Origin: Actinomycetota bacterium
Lineage (GTDB): Bacteria > Actinomycetota > Nitriliruptoria > Nitriliruptorales > JAHWKO01
Assembly (NCBI GenBank): GCA_019347855.1
Contig: JAHWKO010000029.1
Coordinates: 1-22,892, forward strand
Reading direction: 5' to 3'
DNA: 22,892 bases
Position 1 is the first letter of the stretch. Each line of letters starts with the position of its first letter. The notes beneath the pieces were generated by a model that was not told the origin of the DNA, searched no databases, and was given only the letters and a program-made list of their open reading frames with translations. Of this stretch, positions 20,993 through 22,892 are shown piece by piece. The position numbers were made by a program, and so were the translations under genes.

Positions 20993-21499
20993 TCAGTCGG
21001 CCCCTCGTCGCTGCCTGGCGACCCCGTAGCGGGTCAGTCCCCGAGGCTTGTAGATGTTCAGGACCTCGACCACGAGGAGCACGAGCAACCCGACCGCCGG
21101 ATGAGCGAGATCCCCACCCAGGCTGTCCAGTCGGGCGCTGGATGCTGTGCGCGCGAGGTCCGCAGTGGCGGTGACGGTGGGCATGTGCAGCACCAGCACG
21201 ATCAACGCGCCGGTCGTGAGGATCAGCGAGACGACCACCCAGTAGTGGCGGAACAGTCCCCACGGGGTGCCGAGGGCCATCGCTATCCCGGTACCCCACG
21301 ACATGACGGCGACGGGCACGATCGCGTACCAACCGATGAGGTCCATCGCGATCCAAGCGGCGCGGGTCACCTCGTCATCGGGGGAAGCGACGGCCGCGAG
21401 ACCCAACGCGAGGTACGCGAGGACCCCGCCGACCCATCCGACCGAGACGGTCAGGTGCGCTGCCAGGACCGCCTTGCGCAGCGCCGGCGGCATGCTCAT
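20993..21499 (-). CDS. DUF2269-like integral membrane protein
   Basis: A 168-residue protein with four predicted transmembrane helices, beginning LRKAVLAAHLTVSVGWVGGVLAYLALGLAAV and continuing with AAWIAMDLIGWYAIVPVAVMSWGTGIAMAL, HYWVVVSLILTTGALIVLVLHM and LAHPAVGLLVLLVVEVLNIYKPRG. The histidine in the first span and GVGGVL-type pattern match the DUF2269 group, also seen in copper-resistance-like membrane proteins. The assignment is by eye and moderately sure. Its start overlaps the preceding small membrane gene by four bases (ATGA), so they are co-translated. It is convergent with the cytochrome gene, with only nine bases between the stops. Confidence 0.65.
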   Translation of the reverse strand: MSMPPALRKAVLAAHLTVSVGWVGGVLAYLALGLAAVASPDDEVTRAAWIAMDLIGWYAIVPVAVMSWGTGIAMALGTPWGLFRHYWVVVSLILTTGALIVLVLHMPTVTATADLARTASSARLDSLGGDLAHPAVGLLVLLVVEVLNIYKPRGLTRYGVARQRRGAD

Positions 21500-21735
21500 C
21501 CGTGGCCGACAGGCGGCGTCCGACCGTGGGTCGTCTGGGTCCCCGCGGCGTCGCCATCGGGGAGATGTCGGCCGGGCCCGTGGTCACCGTCGACCAGCAC
21601 GAGCACGATCAGGAGGAGAGCCGCCGCGACGAGCGCCGCCACGACCAAGCCCTTGACCCACCTCGGCATGCGGTGCTCCCCGTCCCCATCCGACAGGTGA
21701 TCCCCAGGTTCAGGACCGTGCGCTGGTTCCGTCAT
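21496..21735 (-). CDS. Small single-span membrane protein of unknown function
   Basis: A 79-residue protein with an acidic, histidine-containing N-terminus (MTEPAHGPEPGDHLSDGDGEHRMPRW), one transmembrane helix (VKGLVVAALVAAALLLIVLVLV) and a short Asp/His-rich tail (DGDHGPGRHLPDGD, ending GHG) that may sit outside the membrane. The start is ATG at 21735 with GAGGAGC three bases upstream, which rules out the longer upstream frame. The stop overlaps the DUF2269-like start. The several histidines suggest metal contact, but this is inference. The pair is divergent from the TetR gene, which may regulate it. Confidence 0.7.
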   Translation of the reverse strand: MTEPAHGPEPGDHLSDGDGEHRMPRWVKGLVVAALVAAALLLIVLVLVDGDHGPGRHLPDGDAAGTQTTHGRTPPVGHG

Positions 21736-21759
21736 CGTCGCTCCTCTATCGCCGGGGGA

Positions 21760-21798
21760 GTTTACGATACGGAACGTCTCGGCAGGAACGTGGTGTTC
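21760..21798. promoter_or_regulatory. Candidate TetR operator region
   Basis: The 94-bp gap between the divergent starts holds two exact copies of GGAACGT (21771-21777 and 21785-21791), an imperfect dyad GTTTACGATACGGAAC (21760-21775) and GAAC-N5-GTTC (21786-21798). These overlap the likely promoter of the small membrane gene. They are a plausible binding site for the TetR protein encoded alongside. Confidence 0.35.
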
Positions 21799-21829
21799 GA
21801 TCCACGGTGGGGCGCGTAGGCTCACCGAT

Positions 21830-22414
21830 GTGCCCAAGCTCTGGAGCGAGACGATCGAGGCGCACCGTCGCGAGGTGCGCGACGCGATCATGGGAACGAC
21901 GGCGGAACTGGCCGGCGAGCACGGTCCGCTCAACGTCTCGATGACCCAGGTCGCCGAAGCGACCGGGATCGGTCGCGCCACCCTCTACAAGTACTTCGAC
22001 AGCGTCGAGACGATCCTCCACGCCTGGCATGAACGTCAGATCAGCGATCACCTCGCCCTGCTGACCGAGCTGGCGGGACGTGAGGGGAGCCCCCTCGAGC
22101 GCCTCGAAGCCGTCCTGAAGGGGTACACCTCCATCCACCGCGCCCGCGACGATCACCACCGCACGCCACACGGCATGGACCTGTCCGCTTTCCTCCATCG
22201 TGACCACCAGCTCGCCCCTGCCGAACGGCGGCTCCAGGAGCTCGTGCGAGACCTGTTGGGTGCCGCAGCAGACGCGGGGCAGATCCGGTCCGATATCCCA
22301 CCGTCGGAACTGACGATCTTCTGTCTGCACGCACTCGACGCTGCTTCCGAGCTGCCATCGGAGGCCGCCGTCGAACGTCTCACCGAGGTCACGCTCAACG
22401 GCCTGCAGGGGTGA
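21830..22414 (+). CDS. TetR/AcrR family transcriptional regulator
   Basis: A 194-residue TetR-type repressor. The helix-turn-helix is LNVSMTQVAEATGIGRATLYKYFDSVETILHAWHERQ (about 34-70), with the typical ATLYKYF recognition helix. The C-terminal two thirds are helical and would form the ligand-binding and dimer domain. Start: GTG at 21830, following an ATG in another frame. The ribosome site is weak, and a TAGGCT box 10 bases before it suggests a short or absent leader. It is divergent from the two membrane-protein genes, the standard arrangement for a TetR target, and abuts the ABC permease gene at its 3' end. The ligand is unknown. Confidence 0.93.
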   Translation: MPKLWSETIEAHRREVRDAIMGTTAELAGEHGPLNVSMTQVAEATGIGRATLYKYFDSVETILHAWHERQISDHLALLTELAGREGSPLERLEAVLKGYTSIHRARDDHHRTPHGMDLSAFLHRDHQLAPAERRLQELVRDLLGAAADAGQIRSDIPPSELTIFCLHALDAASELPSEAAVERLTEVTLNGLQG

Positions 22415-22892
22415 TCACTCGGTGGTGCGGAGGGCGGTGGCCGGCCGGATGTGGCTCGCCTGTCGCGCGGGCCAGCCTGCGGCGAGCACGGATGCGCCCA
22501 CGGTGATGGCGAGTAGCAGTCCGATCTCCGTCCAGGGGACGACGAAGTCGACGTCGGTCCCGCCAAGTGCGCCGGCGTTGGTGATCAACTGGTGGGCGGT
22601 GGCGGTGCCGAGCACGGCGCCGATGAGGATGCCCTGGAGACTGATGAACGCCGCTTCGAGCATGAAGGAGCGTCCGACGGTGCCAGGTTGGAGACCGACC
22701 GCGCGCAGCACGCCGATCTGTTGGCGTCGCTCACGGACGGCGCGAACCATCACCACGGCGAGGCCGGCGATACCGATGAGCAGGCCGAGCATGAGGTAGC
22801 CCTGCAGGATGCGCAGGAACCGGAGGTTGTCCTGCTGGCGTTGCGCGACGATGTCGCGGAAGGTGCGGGCCTGCACGCCGTGCTGCAGGTGT
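22415..22892 (-). CDS. C-terminal part of an FtsX/MacB-type ABC transporter permease
   Basis: The frame is open from the right window edge to a TGA at 22417-22415, giving about 158 residues of a longer protein. It contains the FtsX-family core: LMLGLLIGIAGLAVVMVRAVRERRQQIGVLRAVGLQPGTVGRSFMLEAAFISLQGILIGAVLGT, then another membrane helix (IGLLLAITVGASVLAAGWPARQASHIRPATALR). The terminal P-A-x-A-L-R is the usual end of these permeases. Such proteins work with an ATP-binding subunit in lipid, peptide or lipoprotein export. The ATPase would be outside the window. The stop touches the stop of the TetR gene. Confidence 0.92.
   Translation of the reverse strand, partial: HLQHGVQARTFRDIVAQRQQDNLRFLRILQGYLMLGLLIGIAGLAVVMVRAVRERRQQIGVLRAVGLQPGTVGRSFMLEAAFISLQGILIGAVLGTATAHQLITNAGALGGTDVDFVVPWTEIGLLLAITVGASVLAAGWPARQASHIRPATALRTTE

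Overview
The window looks like chromosome from a high-GC actinobacterium (Actinomycetota). The evidence is a WhiB-family regulator, very high G+C at third codon positions, frequent GTG and TTG starts, many ATGA start/stop overlaps and several probable leaderless or short-leader genes. I cannot assign a genus. I see no tRNA, rRNA, insertion sequence, integrase or CRISPR array.

Left part (1-5503, all minus strand): the 5' end of an unrecognised gene at the edge, a secreted X-Pro-dipeptidyl-peptidase/CocE-type hydrolase, a YhhN-family membrane protein, an amidase-signature hydrolase, a universal stress protein, a stand-alone response-regulator receiver and a small unknown protein. Spacing suggests that receiver, stress protein, amidase and yhhN form one transcription unit. 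Middle part (5601-11777): a patatin-like phospholipase, a WhiB regulator, a class III PPK2-like polyphosphate kinase, a small unknown protein, the potassium permease Kup, a covalent-flavin (BBE-type) oxidoreductase and a 46-residue zinc-ribbon protein.

Region 11817-14872 is a divergent regulator/operon pair. A SufR-like, probably iron-sulfur-binding ArsR-type regulator faces an operon of overlapping genes: a DoxX-like membrane protein, GTP cyclohydrolase I (folE) and a ferredoxin-reductase-like flavoprotein. A perfect 9-bp inverted repeat covers both divergent promoters. Next come a decayed receiver-domain remnant, a flavoprotein with a C-terminal Rieske domain, and a DUF1801 protein.

The most interesting region is 17344-20983. 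A promoter with a 19-bp spacer and a dyad typical of MerR-family metal regulators drives a gene encoding a heavy-metal-associated (HMA) domain fused to a CcdA/DsbD-type membrane electron-transfer domain. Its frame has one internal TGA exactly where the second catalytic Cys of the CcdA core belongs (C-x-x-P and then UGA-x-x-P). A hairpin whose loop, GGUCU, sits at the same distance from the UGA as in the classical E. coli fdhF SECIS follows at once. I read it as a 359-residue selenoprotein, not as a broken gene. Downstream in the same direction are a BNR-repeat lipoprotein, a lipoprotein with a thioredoxin-like C-x4-C domain, and a membrane-anchored c-type cytochrome with a SHOCT tail. Together they suggest a metal-induced extracytoplasmic thiol/selenol redox operon.

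The right end holds a two-gene membrane-protein unit (DUF2269-like and a small single-span protein), a divergent TetR regulator, and the C-terminal part of an FtsX-type ABC permease cut by the window edge.
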